Positions 17,547-26,011 of a DNA stretch of 64,000 nucleotides are shown piece by piece. Source of the DNA: Brevundimonas bullata (GTDB lineage Bacteria > Pseudomonadota > Alphaproteobacteria > Caulobacterales > Caulobacteraceae); contig NZ_JACHLM010000004.1 in NCBI RefSeq assembly GCF_014207965.1, positions 248,001 to 312,000 of the forward strand, read 5' to 3'. The position numbers were made by a program, and so were the translations under genes. How positions within the stretch are numbered: position 1 is the first letter of the stretch; every line of letters starts with the position of its first letter. The notes under the pieces were generated by a model that ran no database searches, had not been told where the DNA came from, and worked only from the letters and a program-made list of their open reading frames with translations.

Positions 17547-18848
17547 GTGATCTTCAGCCCCGCCCTGATCGCCTATCGCCTGCTGACCCGCCTGATCGAG
17601 CCTTTGGCCCCGCGCCTGCTCGACGCCCGCGTCAAGCAGGGCAAGGAAGACCCCCAGCGCGTCGACGAGCGGCTGGGGCTGGCCGGCGTCGCCCGCCCCG
17701 CCGGGCCGCTGATCTGGATTCACGGCGTCAGTGTCGGCGAGGCCCTGTCCATCCTGCCGCTGGCCGAGCGCATCCGTAAGGAGCGCCCCGACGTGACGGT
17801 TCTGGTCACGACCGGGACCCTGACATCGGCGCAGATTCTGGCCAAACGCCTGCCGCCCGGCGTCATCCACCAGTTCGCACCCGTGGACAGTCCCGGCGCC
17901 GTCGCCGCCTTCCTCGACCACTGGCGGCCCACCGTCGGCGTCTTTGTCGAGAGCGAACTGTGGCCCAATCTGCTGATGGCGGCGAAGAAGCGCGGAACAG
18001 CCCTGGCCCTCGTCAGCGCCCGCATCACCGACAAGACCGCCGAGGGCTGGAAGAAGGCCCCCGGCATGGCTCGCGCCCTGATGGCGACATTCGCTCACGT
18101 CTGGCCCCAAGATCAGGCCAGCGCCGACCGGCTGACGTCCCTGGGCGCCCGCGTCGACGGTCAGGTGAACCTGAAGCTGTCGGGCGAGCCCCTGCCCTAT
18201 GATCAGGGCGAGTTCGGCCGCCTGTCGGCCCTGATCGACGACCGACCCGTCGTCGTCGCCGCCAGCACCCACGAGCACGAGGAAATGGCCATCGTCGGGG
18301 CGCTGGATCATCTGGCCGACCGGCTGTTCCTGATCGTCGTGCCGCGCCACCCGGATCGCGCCGACGAGATCGCGCGGTCGCTGGCCCAGGACGGCTACAG
18401 CTTCGCCCGGCGCAGCCAGCGCCAGCCGATCACGGATCAGACCGACATCTATCTGGCCGACACGCTGGGTGAACTGGGCCTGTTCATGCGGCTGGCTGAT
18501 GTGGTGGTCATGGGCGGGTCGTTCGCGCCCGCGCTGGGCGGCGGGGCCGTCGGCGGGCATAATCCGCTGGAGCCGGCCCGTCTGGGCAAGCCGGTCGTCA
18601 CCGGCCCCGACGCCAGCAACTGGGCCGCCGTGACGCGGATGCTGAAGTCATCCGGGGGGCTGATCTCTGTGCTGTCGCCGTCCGAACTGCCCAGCGTCGT
18701 CGGCCCCCTGCTGGCCGATCCCGACGCCGCTCGCGACATGGGCGAACGCGGCCGCCGCGCCGCCGCCGAGGCCGCCGCGGGGCTGGACCGCCTGTGGCTG
18801 GCGCTTCAGGCCCACCTGCCCGCCGCCCCCTCGCGAGGCCGTCGATGA
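17547..18848 (+). CDS. waaA: 3-deoxy-D-manno-octulosonic acid (KDO) transferase
   Basis: A 433-residue GT30 glycosyltransferase that adds KDO to the lipid A precursor at the inner membrane. The N-terminus has a short membrane-anchoring helix (YRLLTRLIEPL). The acceptor-side motif HGVSVGE (Glu65), the ESELWPN segment and the C-terminal GGSFAP...GGHNPLEPA donor site are all present. The GTG at 17547 is the start. Its stop overlaps the lpxK start by 4 bases (ATGA). One gene of this type may add one or two KDO residues; the number cannot be read from sequence. Confidence 0.95.
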   Translation: MIFSPALIAYRLLTRLIEPLAPRLLDARVKQGKEDPQRVDERLGLAGVARPAGPLIWIHGVSVGEALSILPLAERIRKERPDVTVLVTTGTLTSAQILAKRLPPGVIHQFAPVDSPGAVAAFLDHWRPTVGVFVESELWPNLLMAAKKRGTALALVSARITDKTAEGWKKAPGMARALMATFAHVWPQDQASADRLTSLGARVDGQVNLKLSGEPLPYDQGEFGRLSALIDDRPVVVAASTHEHEEMAIVGALDHLADRLFLIVVPRHPDRADEIARSLAQDGYSFARRSQRQPITDQTDIYLADTLGELGLFMRLADVVVMGGSFAPALGGGAVGGHNPLEPARLGKPVVTGPDASNWAAVTRMLKSSGGLISVLSPSELPSVVGPLLADPDAARDMGERGRRAAAEAAAGLDRLWLALQAHLPAAPSRGRR

Positions 18849-19882
18849 AGCTGAACACGCCCCGCTGGTGGTACAGCCGCGACCGCCGCCATGCCCCGGT
18901 GGCGCGGATGCTGCTCAAGCCCGCCTCGTGGATCTGGGCTGGCGTCACCGCGCGCCGCATCGCCAAGGCCGCGCCGGTCGATCCCGGCGCGCCGGTCATC
19001 TCCATCGGTAATCTGACTGTGGGCGGCTCGGGCAAGACGCCCATCGCGCGCGAGGTGCTGCGCCTGCTGCACACGCAAGGGATCAAGGCCGCAGCCCTGT
19101 CGCGCGGCTACGGCGGGACGCTGGAGGGGCCGGTTCAGGTCGATCTGGCCGTCCACACCGCCGCCGAGGTGGGCGACGAGCCGCTGATGCTGGCCGCCGA
19201 CGCGCCCGCCTGGATCGCCCGCGACCGCGTCGCCGGAGCCCAGGCCGCCGTGGCGGCGGGCGCCGAGGCCCTGGTGCTGGACGACGCCCATCAGAACCCG
19301 ACGCTGAAGAAGACCCTGAGCCTGATCGTGGTGGACGGCGAGACGCGCGGCGACGAATGGCCCTTTGGCGACGGCTCGGTCTTTCCCTCTGGCCCGATGC
19401 GCGAGCCGCTGAAGGCGGGACTAGCCCGCGCCGACGCCGTCGTCATCCTGCTGCCCGCCGACCTGGCCGAGGCCGATCCTGAGTTAGTCGAAACCTTCGG
19501 CGCCCTGCCCGTCTTCATCGCCCGGCTGGAACCCGCCGCCGCCCCGCCTGCGGGGCCTCAGGTCGGCTTTGCCGGCATCGCCAAGCCGTGGAAGGTGGAG
19601 CGGTCGCTGATCGCCGCCGGCTGCGACCTGAAGGACTTCGTACCCTTCCCCGATCACGCGGCCTTGTCAGAGCGCGACTTCGCCCTGCTGACGGATCGAG
19701 CCTCCCTGTTCGAGGCGGGGCTGGTCACGACGGAGAAGGACTGGGTGCGTCTGCCGCCGAAATGGCGCGACCGGATCGTTTCCTGGCCGGTCGCGGCGAA
19801 GTTCGCGGATGAGGAGGCTTTTGTTGAATTGCTGCGCTCATTCCTTCTCCCCTTGCGGGAGAAGGTGGCAGCCGGAGGCTGA
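18845..19882 (+). CDS. lpxK: Tetraacyldisaccharide 4'-kinase
   Basis: A 345-residue LpxK, the inner-membrane kinase that phosphorylates the 4' position of the lipid A disaccharide. An N-terminal amphipathic or membrane helix region (KLNTPRWWYSRDRR onward) precedes the P-loop NLTVGGSGKTP at 56-66; LVLDDAHQNP and VVDGETRGDEWP follow. The usual second site is DDGHQN; here the Gly is Ala. The last 13 codons and the stop lie inside an intergenic repeat that starts at 19842, so the C-terminus (LLPLREKVAAGG) comes from repeat sequence. Start overlaps the waaA stop. Confidence 0.93.
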   Translation: MKLNTPRWWYSRDRRHAPVARMLLKPASWIWAGVTARRIAKAAPVDPGAPVISIGNLTVGGSGKTPIAREVLRLLHTQGIKAAALSRGYGGTLEGPVQVDLAVHTAAEVGDEPLMLAADAPAWIARDRVAGAQAAVAAGAEALVLDDAHQNPTLKKTLSLIVVDGETRGDEWPFGDGSVFPSGPMREPLKAGLARADAVVILLPADLAEADPELVETFGALPVFIARLEPAAAPPAGPQVGFAGIAKPWKVERSLIAAGCDLKDFVPFPDHAALSERDFALLTDRASLFEAGLVTTEKDWVRLPPKWRDRIVSWPVAAKFADEEAFVELLRSFLLPLREKVAAGG

Positions 19883-19961
19883 CGGATGAGGGGTCGCGCC
19901 GCGCTTGCTGACGCCGCCCTTCATTCGACCGCGGGCCACCTTCTCCCACAGGGGGAGAAGG
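19842..19961. repeat. Composite inverted repeat, family E, overlapping the end of lpxK
   Basis: The left part has CCTTCTCCCCTTGCGGGAGAAGG as a hairpin followed by TGG. The right part has CCACCTTCTCCC followed by GGGGGAGAAGG. The two parts face each other across about 70 bases that include CCGGAGGCTGACGGATGAGGGG. A related element is at 44648-44823. The left end codes for the C-terminus of LpxK and the right end stops 2 bases short of the amidohydrolase stop codon. Confidence 0.75.
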
Positions 19962-19963
19962 AT

Positions 19964-21280
19964 TCAATCGGCGCGGAAGACCTGGCCGTTCTTCATCACG
20001 AAGCGGACGCGCTCCAGTTCGGTGACGTCGCTGAGCGGATCGCCCGAGACGGCGATCAGGTCGGCGGGCATGCCCGGCGCCAGACGACCGGCTTCGTTCG
20101 AGATCTTCAGGTGTTCGGCGGCGCCGACGGTGGCGGACTGGATGGCCTCCAGCGGGGTCAGGCCGGCGCGAACCAGCAGGGCGAACTCCTGGGCGTTGTC
20201 GCCGTGGGCCGAGACGCCGGTGTCGGTGCCAAAGGCGATGCGAACCCCGCCTGCGTGCGCCCGTCGCGCCATGTCCAGCATCTTGGGTCCGGCTTCCAGC
20301 GCCTTGGCCGTCTGTGCCGGGGTGAAGTAGTTGTCCGGCCTGGCGGCGACGCGCGCCACATAGTCGCCGGCCATCAGGGTCGGGACCAGCCAGGCGTTGT
20401 GCGCCTTGAACAGCCGCATGGACTCGTCATCGAGATAGGTGCCGTGTTCGATGGAATCGCCGCCCGCCTTGAGGAAGGCGTTGATGCCGTCGACGCCGTG
20501 GGCGTGGGCCGTGACCTGACGCCCCATTCGGTGGGCCGAGGCGACGATGGCGGCCAGTTCGTCTTCGCTGAACTGCTGGGCCAGACCGGCCGCGGTGTTG
20601 GACAGGACGCCGCCGGTGGCGGTGATCTTGATGATGTCGGCGCCGCTGCGGACCTGAAGCCGGACAGCGCGCATGCAGTCCTCGACGCCCGAACAGACGC
20701 TTTCCGGCGACAGGACGTGCATGACGTCCTCGCGATAGCCGTTGATGTCGCCGTGTCCGCCGTGGACCGACACCGCCGAACCCGAGGCGATGATGCGCGG
20801 TCCCGGCACGTCGCCGCGCCGCACGGCGTCGCGCAGCGCGAAGATGGCCTCGTTGCTGGCCCCCAGATCAGCCACCGTGGTGAAGCCGGCGTTGAGAGTG
20901 CGTCGGGCGTAGCGTGCCCCGACCATGGCCTGGGTGGCGTTCGATTCCGTCACCTCGTCCAGACGCCCGGTGGGGCTGGATTGGCCGGTCAGGTGGACAT
21001 GGCTGTCGATCAGGCCAGGCAGGACGAAGGCGCCGCGCAGATCGACCACCTTGCCGTCGCCGACGAAGCCGTCGCGGATTTCGATGACCTGGTTCCCTCT
21101 GATCACGAGAGTTTTATCTCGCAGCACCCGACCGCTGGCGGGATCGGCCAGAAGCCGCCCCACTTGGACGAACGTGGTCGGCTGTTCCCCAGAAACGGCA
21201 GCGACCGCGGGGGCTTGCTGTGCCTGCGCCGACGTCGCCGCCAGAACGGCGACGGTCACAATCAAGGCCAGTTTCTTCAT
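19964..21280 (-). CDS. Exported metal-dependent amidohydrolase
   Basis: A 438-residue amidohydrolase of the imidazolonepropionase-like/prolidase-like exported group. A signal peptide (residues 1-20, ending SAQA-Q) targets it to the periplasm. Metal-site residues are intact: HVH at 94-96, Lys218 in IIKITATGG (the likely carbamylated lysine), His in TAHAHG and SIEHGTY, and Asp in FGTDTG. GGGAGGGACCG precedes the ATG. Members hydrolyse peptides ending in a hydrophobic or proline residue, but the substrate is not predictable here. It converges with lpxK. Confidence 0.87.
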   Translation of the reverse strand: MKKLALIVTVAVLAATSAQAQQAPAVAAVSGEQPTTFVQVGRLLADPASGRVLRDKTLVIRGNQVIEIRDGFVGDGKVVDLRGAFVLPGLIDSHVHLTGQSSPTGRLDEVTESNATQAMVGARYARRTLNAGFTTVADLGASNEAIFALRDAVRRGDVPGPRIIASGSAVSVHGGHGDINGYREDVMHVLSPESVCSGVEDCMRAVRLQVRSGADIIKITATGGVLSNTAAGLAQQFSEDELAAIVASAHRMGRQVTAHAHGVDGINAFLKAGGDSIEHGTYLDDESMRLFKAHNAWLVPTLMAGDYVARVAARPDNYFTPAQTAKALEAGPKMLDMARRAHAGGVRIAFGTDTGVSAHGDNAQEFALLVRAGLTPLEAIQSATVGAAEHLKISNEAGRLAPGMPADLIAVSGDPLSDVTELERVRFVMKNGQVFRAD

Positions 21281-21365
21281 CGGTCCCTCCCAGAACTCCA
21301 GCTTTCACCTTAGACGCTCGTCGGCTTTCGCCAAGGCTCAGGTTGCGTCGTTACGGGGCTTCGTG

Positions 21366-21387
21366 AAACAAGCCGTCACAGTTGTTT
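21366..21387. promoter_or_regulatory. AAACAA/TTGTTT inverted repeat between divergent genes
   Basis: AAACAA (21366-21371) and TTGTTT (21382-21387) form a perfect 6+6 inverted repeat with a 10-base spacer, 20 bases before the start of the L,D-transpeptidase-like gene. It is AT-rich in a high-GC intergenic space shared with the divergent amidohydrolase gene. An operator is possible; the binding protein is unknown. Confidence 0.3.
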
Positions 21388-21407
21388 AAATGTGCGAGGG
21401 GCGTCGC

Positions 21408-22106
21408 ATGCGGCTATCCAGACGTGGCTTGATCTTGGGCGGTTCGGCCCTGTTGGCGGGATGTACTTCCGCCGCCTCTACCGTTCAGCTCGCCGGCGCT
21501 GCGCCTGCCAGCCTTCCGATCGTTCCGGTCCCGACCGTCGCGCCGCAGCCCGCCACCTTGGCCAAGGTCAGCGGCCCGGTCATCGACCCGCACGGGATCG
21601 TGCGCCAGGACCTGATGGAGCGCGCCCAGGCCGCGCTGGACACTCACGGACACAAGATTTCCAAGCGCGACCGGATGTATCTGGTCGATTTCCAGAAGTT
21701 CTCGGGCGAGGACCGCTTCTACGAGGTCGATCTGGAAGGCGGCTGGGTCACGGCCTATCGCACCAGCCACGGTCGTGGCTCCGACCCGGCGCACTCGGGC
21801 TTCGCCCAGCGCTTCTCGAACCAGATGGACAGCCATATGTCGTCCATCGGCGCCTACGCCACGGCAGGCGCCAGCTGGGGCAGCCAACAGGGGCCGAACG
21901 TCCTGCTGGACGGGCTGGAGTATTCCAACAACCGCGCCCGCGAACGCGCCATCATCATCCACGGCGCGGACTACGCCGACCCGGCCTTCCTGGCTCGGGA
22001 GGGCAAGCTGGGTCGGTCCTACGGCTGCTTCTCGGTGTCCCACGCCGACCTGGCGCCCCTGCGCGAACGCATGGGCGACGGTCGGCTGCTGTTCGCCATG
22101 GCCTGA
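21408..22106 (+). CDS. Tat lipoprotein with murein L,D-transpeptidase catalytic domain (YkuD_2 type)
   Basis: A 232-residue protein. The N-terminus has twin arginines (RLSRRGLIL, Arg5-Arg6) and a lipobox LLAGC (Cys19), so it looks like a Tat-exported lipoprotein. The C-terminal half has HGADYADPAFL (His185) and GRSYGCFSVS (Cys207), the catalytic His and Cys arrangement of the YkuD_2 murein L,D-transpeptidase family. GAGGGG lies 7 bases before the ATG at 21408, which is preferred to the ATG at 21390. It likely acts on peptidoglycan crosslinks or on outer-membrane anchoring; whether it is a transpeptidase or carboxypeptidase is unknown. Confidence 0.82.
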   Translation: MRLSRRGLILGGSALLAGCTSAASTVQLAGAAPASLPIVPVPTVAPQPATLAKVSGPVIDPHGIVRQDLMERAQAALDTHGHKISKRDRMYLVDFQKFSGEDRFYEVDLEGGWVTAYRTSHGRGSDPAHSGFAQRFSNQMDSHMSSIGAYATAGASWGSQQGPNVLLDGLEYSNNRARERAIIIHGADYADPAFLAREGKLGRSYGCFSVSHADLAPLRERMGDGRLLFAMA

Positions 22107-22114
22107 GCGAGTGC

Positions 22115-22158
22115 AGCCGCTTAACGCGGCCACACTGACCAGAGCCGCTTAACGCGGC
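22115..22158. repeat. Short direct repeat at the purD 3' end
   Basis: AGCCGCTTAACGCGGC occurs at 22115-22130 and again at 22143-22158. The second copy includes the last codons and stop of purD. Each copy can form a 5-bp GCCGC/GCGGC stem. The two genes converge here, so the pair may act as a weak two-way terminator. Confidence 0.5.
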
Positions 22159-23426
22159 TCCAGCGCCCGCCAGCCGATGTCGGTTCGGTTGAAGCCGCCC
22201 GGCCAGTCGATCTTGGCGATGGCTTCATAGGCGCGCGTCCGGGCCTCGGCGATGTCGGCGCCATAGGCGCAAACGTTCAGCACACGACCACCAGCGGCTG
22301 TCAGCGTCCCGTCCTCGCGCTTCCTGGTTCCCGCATGGAAGACCTGGACGTGTGGCCCGAAGTCCTGATCGGCGCCGCGGATGACCGAACCCTCCAGCGG
22401 GCTGTCGGGATAGCCCTTGGCCGCCAGAACCACACAGATGACCACCCCGTCCTTGAACCGGGGGGCCGGCGCCTTAGTCAGGTCGCCGCGGGCGCAGGCC
22501 AGCAGCAGGGGCACGATGTCGCCGTCGAAGCGCATCATCAGCACCTGGCATTCCGGGTCGCCGAAGCGGGCGTTGAACTCGACCACCTTGGGGCCTTCGC
22601 TCGTCGCCATCAGACCGGCGTAGAGGACGCCGCGATAGGGCGCGCCCTCGGCGGCCATCATGCGGATGGTCGGCTGCACCACGCGTTCGTCGGCCTGCTG
22701 CACCAGTTCGGGGGTGAAGACCGGCGCCGGGGAATAGGCGCCCATGCCGCCCGTGTTCGGTCCCATGTCGCCGTCGAATGCGCGCTTGTGGTCCTGGGCG
22801 CCGCCGAACAAGACGGCCCGCTGGCCGTCGCACAGGGCGAACAGCGAGCCCTCCTCGCCGTCCATGAACTCTTCGATGACGACGCGCGAGCCGGCCGAGC
22901 CGAAGCGCCCGCCCAGCATCCGCTCGATCTCGGCCTCGGCGTCCTGCCTGTCGGGGCTGATGGCCACGCCCTTACCCGCCGCCAGGCCGTCGGCCTTGAT
23001 GACATAGGGGGCGGAATAGTTGTTCAGCGCTGCCTTGGCCGAGGCGGTGTCCTCATAGACGCCGTAACCCGCCGTCGGGATGCCGTGGCGTTGCAGGAAG
23101 GCCTTGGAGAAGGCTTTCGACGTTTCCAGTTGCGCCGCCTTGGCGGTCGGGCCGAAGCAGGGGATGCCCGCCGCATTCAGCCGGTCGGCCAGACCCTCGG
23201 CCAGGGCCGATTCCGGTCCGACCACGACCAGATCCGCCTTCATCTCACGCGCCAGGGCGGCCAGGCCCTCGGCGTCGGTGGCCTTGAACTCGGGCCGCAG
23301 CTCGGCGTGCCTGGCCATGCCCGGATTGCCGGGCGCGGCGACGAGCCGCGTTACCAGCGGCGACTGGGCTATTTTCCAGGCCAGGGCGTGCTCACGCCCT
23401 CCCGATCCGACGAGCAGAATGTTCAT
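22149..23426 (-). CDS. purD: Phosphoribosylamine-glycine ligase
   Basis: A 425-residue PurD that joins glycine to phosphoribosylamine, the second step of purine synthesis. The N-terminal NILLVGSGGREHALAWKI, the ATP-grasp region (YVIKADGLAAGKGVAI) and the ARFGDPECQ metal and glycine region are intact, and length is normal. Its ATG at 23426 lies 6 bases after a -10-like box, so the transcript may be leaderless. The two small envelope genes upstream on the same strand may or may not be co-transcribed. xseA is divergent, a pairing often seen in Alphaproteobacteria. Confidence 0.96.
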   Translation of the reverse strand: MNILLVGSGGREHALAWKIAQSPLVTRLVAAPGNPGMARHAELRPEFKATDAEGLAALAREMKADLVVVGPESALAEGLADRLNAAGIPCFGPTAKAAQLETSKAFSKAFLQRHGIPTAGYGVYEDTASAKAALNNYSAPYVIKADGLAAGKGVAISPDRQDAEAEIERMLGGRFGSAGSRVVIEEFMDGEEGSLFALCDGQRAVLFGGAQDHKRAFDGDMGPNTGGMGAYSPAPVFTPELVQQADERVVQPTIRMMAAEGAPYRGVLYAGLMATSEGPKVVEFNARFGDPECQVLMMRFDGDIVPLLLACARGDLTKAPAPRFKDGVVICVVLAAKGYPDSPLEGSVIRGADQDFGPHVQVFHAGTRKREDGTLTAAGGRVLNVCAYGADIAEARTRAYEAIAKIDWPGGFNRTDIGWRALEPR

Positions 23427-23432
23427 GATCGC

Positions 23433-23461
23433 GAAATGACCGGCCCAGCCGCCGCGGTCAA
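23433..23461 (-). promoter_or_regulatory. Candidate leaderless promoter of purD
   Basis: Read on the minus strand, TTGACCG (23461-23455), 14 bases, then GTCATTTC (23440-23433), then 6 bases to the ATG at 23426. The -35 box and spacing fit the Caulobacter consensus; the -10 box is a partial match. No ribosome site is visible ahead of the ATG. Confidence 0.4.
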
Positions 23462-23474
23462 GCGGGAGAAAGGG

Positions 23475-23915
23475 TTACTGCGCCGGCGGCGTCCAGCGCG
23501 GCAGGGCCGCCAGCTGCTGCGCCGTCAGGTCGGTGGTGAGGTCCTTGTCGGCGCCGTTGTTGCGCGCCAGGCCGCGAACCTGATCAACCGGCACCTGCAC
23601 CTTGACGTCGCCAGGTCCGTCCAGTTCGACCACCAGATGGGTCAGTTTGCCCGCGGCGTCCAGCACCAGGACCTCAACATCACCCAGGTCGGTATTGTCG
23701 GCGGCGATCAGATCGGCGTCCTCCAACTGCTTGCGCGACATGCCAAAGGCCAGGGCGGCGTCGGTTGCGGCCAAGTCGGCTCGGGTCTCGGTCACCGGAG
23801 CGGGCGCTGCGCCGGGCGCGGGGGCCTGAACCACGTCGTCGGTGCGATTGTCGCCGCAGGCGGCCAGAGCCATCAGGGCAGCGGCGGAGACGGCGGTCAG
23901 GGCTAAGGTCTTCAT
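23475..23915 (-). CDS. PRC-barrel-like lipoprotein
   Basis: A 146-residue lipoprotein: signal sequence with lipobox LAAC at Cys20, a Pro/Ala-rich spacer to about residue 45, then a PRC-barrel-like domain (LEDADLIAADNTDLGDVEVLVLDAAG region). A polar tail rich in Asp and Pro closes the protein. PRC-barrel domains usually mediate protein or RNA contacts; a lipoprotein form points to the cell envelope. GGAGGAAG lies 6-13 bases before the ATG. It sits between purD and a 53-residue membrane protein, all on the minus strand. Confidence 0.72.
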   Translation of the reverse strand: MKTLALTAVSAAALMALAACGDNRTDDVVQAPAPGAAPAPVTETRADLAATDAALAFGMSRKQLEDADLIAADNTDLGDVEVLVLDAAGKLTHLVVELDGPGDVKVQVPVDQVRGLARNNGADKDLTTDLTAQQLAALPRWTPPAQ

Positions 23916-23930
23916 GTGGCTTCCTCCAAT

Positions 23931-24092
23931 TCAGAACAGGGCCGAGGCCACATAGATGGCCGCCCCCAGCAGCAGGATGACGCCGATCAACAACCAGGGA
24001 CTGACCGACGGCGCGTTGCTGCGTCGCGACAGCTGATGCTCTCGCGGCGCGCGGTCGGCGGGATCGGTTCCGGGCGGATCAGCGGGCTCCAT
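23931..24092 (-). CDS. 53-residue single-pass membrane protein
   Basis: A small protein of 53 residues beginning MEPADPPGTDPADRAP. Residues about 32-52 (PWLLIGVILLLGAAIYVASA) form one transmembrane helix, ending only one or two residues before the C-terminus. The first 30 residues are polar. It ends 15 bases before the PRC-barrel lipoprotein start, so the two are probably one unit; its start is 65 bases from the divergent xseA start. The absence of a recognisable family and its small size limit confidence. Confidence 0.55.
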   Translation of the reverse strand: MEPADPPGTDPADRAPREHQLSRRSNAPSVSPWLLIGVILLLGAAIYVASALF

Positions 24093-24157
24093 GGTGAAGC
24101 CAACGAGCGGGGCCGCTGCCCGTTCCCGCCCGCGACGACACGGGCTAAGGTGACGCC

Positions 24158-25651
24158 ATGATCTCTGACAACGACTATGCTTTCGAAGGCCCCGCCGAAG
24201 CGCCCGCCGCCGCGCGCGACAACAACCCGCCCCTGTCGATCTCGGAGCTGAGCTTCGCGCTGAAGCGCACCCTGGAGGACCGCTTCGGCCACGTGCGGCT
24301 GCGCGGCGAGATCTCCAAGGTGAACCGCCACGCCTCGGGCCACGTCTATCTGACGCTGAAGGACGACAAGGCCGCCATCGACGGCGTCATCTGGAAGGGC
24401 GTGGTCAAGGGTCTGGGCGCCCAGCCGGAAAGCGGGCTGGAAGTCATCGTCACCGGCAAGATCACCTCCTACCCGGCCCGATCCTCCTATCAGATCGTCA
24501 TCGAGAGCATGGAGCCAGCGGGCGCGGGCGCGCTGCTGGCCCAACTTGAACGCTTGAAGGGCCGCCTGCGCGACGAGGGCCTTTTCGAGCCCAGCCGCAA
24601 GAAGTCCCTGCCGACCTTCCCGGCGACGATCGGCGTCATCACCAGCCCGACGGGCGCGGTGATCCGCGACATCCTGCACCGCATCGCCGAGCGCTGGCCC
24701 TGCCGCGTCATCGTCTGGCCGGTGGTGGTTCAGGGCGACGCCGCCGGCGGTCAGGTGGCGAACGCCATTCGCGGCTTCGATCAGATGACGCCGGACGGGC
24801 CGATCCCCCGCCCCGACCTGCTGATCGTGGCGCGCGGCGGCGGCTCCGTCGAGGACCTGTGGTGCTTCAACGACGAAGCCCTGGCCCGCGCCGTGGCCGA
24901 GGCCCGCATCCCCATCATCTCGGCCGTGGGACACGAGACCGACACCACCCTGATCGACTTCGTTTCCGACCGCCGTGCGCCGACGCCGACCGGCGCGGCC
25001 GAGATCGCCACGCCGGTTCTGGCCGACCTGCGCTGGGCGCTGAGCGATCTGGAGGCGCGTCTGGCGCGCGCCGGTTCGCGCCTGCTGGAGGATCGCCGCA
25101 CCCGGCTGCGCGCCGCCGCGCGCGGCCTGCCCGCCCGGCCCGAGGACCTGCTGGCCCTGCCGCAACAGCGGCTCGATCACGCCGCCAGCCGTCTGGGCTC
25201 GGGCCTGCACCGCAACGTGGCTGTGCATGAGCGCCAGCTGGCCGTGGTCGGCGGACGCCTGTCCAAGGGCCTGCTGGACCGCGCCATCGAACGGCGCGGC
25301 GACCGGCTGGCCGCCTATGCCGACCGTTTCGGCCCGGCGATGAAGCGGCGGCTGGATCGCGACGAGACCCGGCTGGCCGCCCTGTCGCGGGCTCTGGCCA
25401 CCCTCGATCCCAAGCGGCCCAAGCCCGGTTTCGCCCGCATCGAGGACGCGGTCGGGGCCATGATCGCCTCGGCCGCCGCCCTGTCGCCGGGTCAAGCCGT
25501 GCGCATCGTCTTCAGCGACGGCGCCCGGGGCGCGACCATCGACGGCGAAGGCGCGGGGCCTCGGCCGATGGCTCAACCTGCTGCCCCGCCCGCGTCCAAG
25601 CCCGCCCCGCGTCCCAAGCCGTCAACGGCGGGACAGGGCGACCTGTTCTAG
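24158..25651 (+). CDS. xseA: Exodeoxyribonuclease VII large subunit
   Basis: A 497-residue XseA, the catalytic large subunit of exonuclease VII, which degrades single-stranded DNA. The N-terminal OB-fold ([26 protein letters not shown]) and the nuclease core ([40 protein letters not shown]) are intact. A long helical region and a Pro/Ala/Lys tail follow. xseB is not in the window. The ATG at 24158 is preceded by GGTGACGCC and possibly a GCTAAGGT -10 element. Confidence 0.95.
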   Translation: MISDNDYAFEGPAEAPAAARDNNPPLSISELSFALKRTLEDRFGHVRLRGEISKVNRHASGHVYLTLKDDKAAIDGVIWKGVVKGLGAQPESGLEVIVTGKITSYPARSSYQIVIESMEPAGAGALLAQLERLKGRLRDEGLFEPSRKKSLPTFPATIGVITSPTGAVIRDILHRIAERWPCRVIVWPVVVQGDAAGGQVANAIRGFDQMTPDGPIPRPDLLIVARGGGSVEDLWCFNDEALARAVAEARIPIISAVGHETDTTLIDFVSDRRAPTPTGAAEIATPVLADLRWALSDLEARLARAGSRLLEDRRTRLRAAARGLPARPEDLLALPQQRLDHAASRLGSGLHRNVAVHERQLAVVGGRLSKGLLDRAIERRGDRLAAYADRFGPAMKRRLDRDETRLAALSRALATLDPKRPKPGFARIEDAVGAMIASAAALSPGQAVRIVFSDGARGATIDGEGAGPRPMAQPAAPPASKPAPRPKPSTAGQGDLF

Positions 25652-25659
25652 CCGTACAT

Positions 25660-25689
25660 CCGCTCACTCCCGCGACGGCGGGTGAGCGG
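25660..25689. terminator. Hairpin after xseA
   Basis: CCGCTCAC (25660-25667) pairs with GTGAGCGG (25682-25689), extended inward by CCCG/CGGG. There is no T-run. The outer arm CCGCTCA is the same as the ends of the family B and C repeats found elsewhere in the window, so it may be a solo unit of that type instead of a true terminator. Confidence 0.5.
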
Positions 25690-25785
25690 CTCGAGTTGGG
25701 ACGCGCCCGTCACGACTTTGTCTTCTTTGAGATGACGGCGATTCACCTCTCGTCTCGCACGCCGAGGCATGCCAATCATCGGTTC

Positions 25786-25998
25786 ATGACGACGCCTGTT
25801 TCGCCTCCCGTTTCGCCCTCGCCCGCCACGTTGCATTACGGCGACGGCGAGTTCGCCGTGCTGCGCCCCGGTGCCTATGTGACCTGCGCCGTCAGCGGCG
25901 TGCCGATCCCGCTTCCCGCCCTGCGCTACTGGTCAGTGGACCGTCAGGAAGCCTACGCCAGCCCGCTGGAATTCATGGCCGCCGCGCGCGACGCCTGA
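25786..25998 (+). CDS. DUF2093 protein
   Basis: A 70-residue protein containing the short DUF2093 domain (LHYGDGEFAVLRPGAYVTCAVSG, then IPLPALRYWSVDRQEAYASP). The Cys and the tryptophan-flanked end give it the look of a small beta-rich zinc-ribbon-like unit, but only one Cys is present. Function unknown. The ATG at 25786 gives the family-like length; the frame is open further upstream without support. The family is conserved in Alphaproteobacteria next to xseA and purD, as here. Confidence 0.78.
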   Translation: MTTPVSPPVSPSPATLHYGDGEFAVLRPGAYVTCAVSGVPIPLPALRYWSVDRQEAYASPLEFMAAARDA

Positions 25999-26011
25999 CG
26001 ACAGCAAACCC

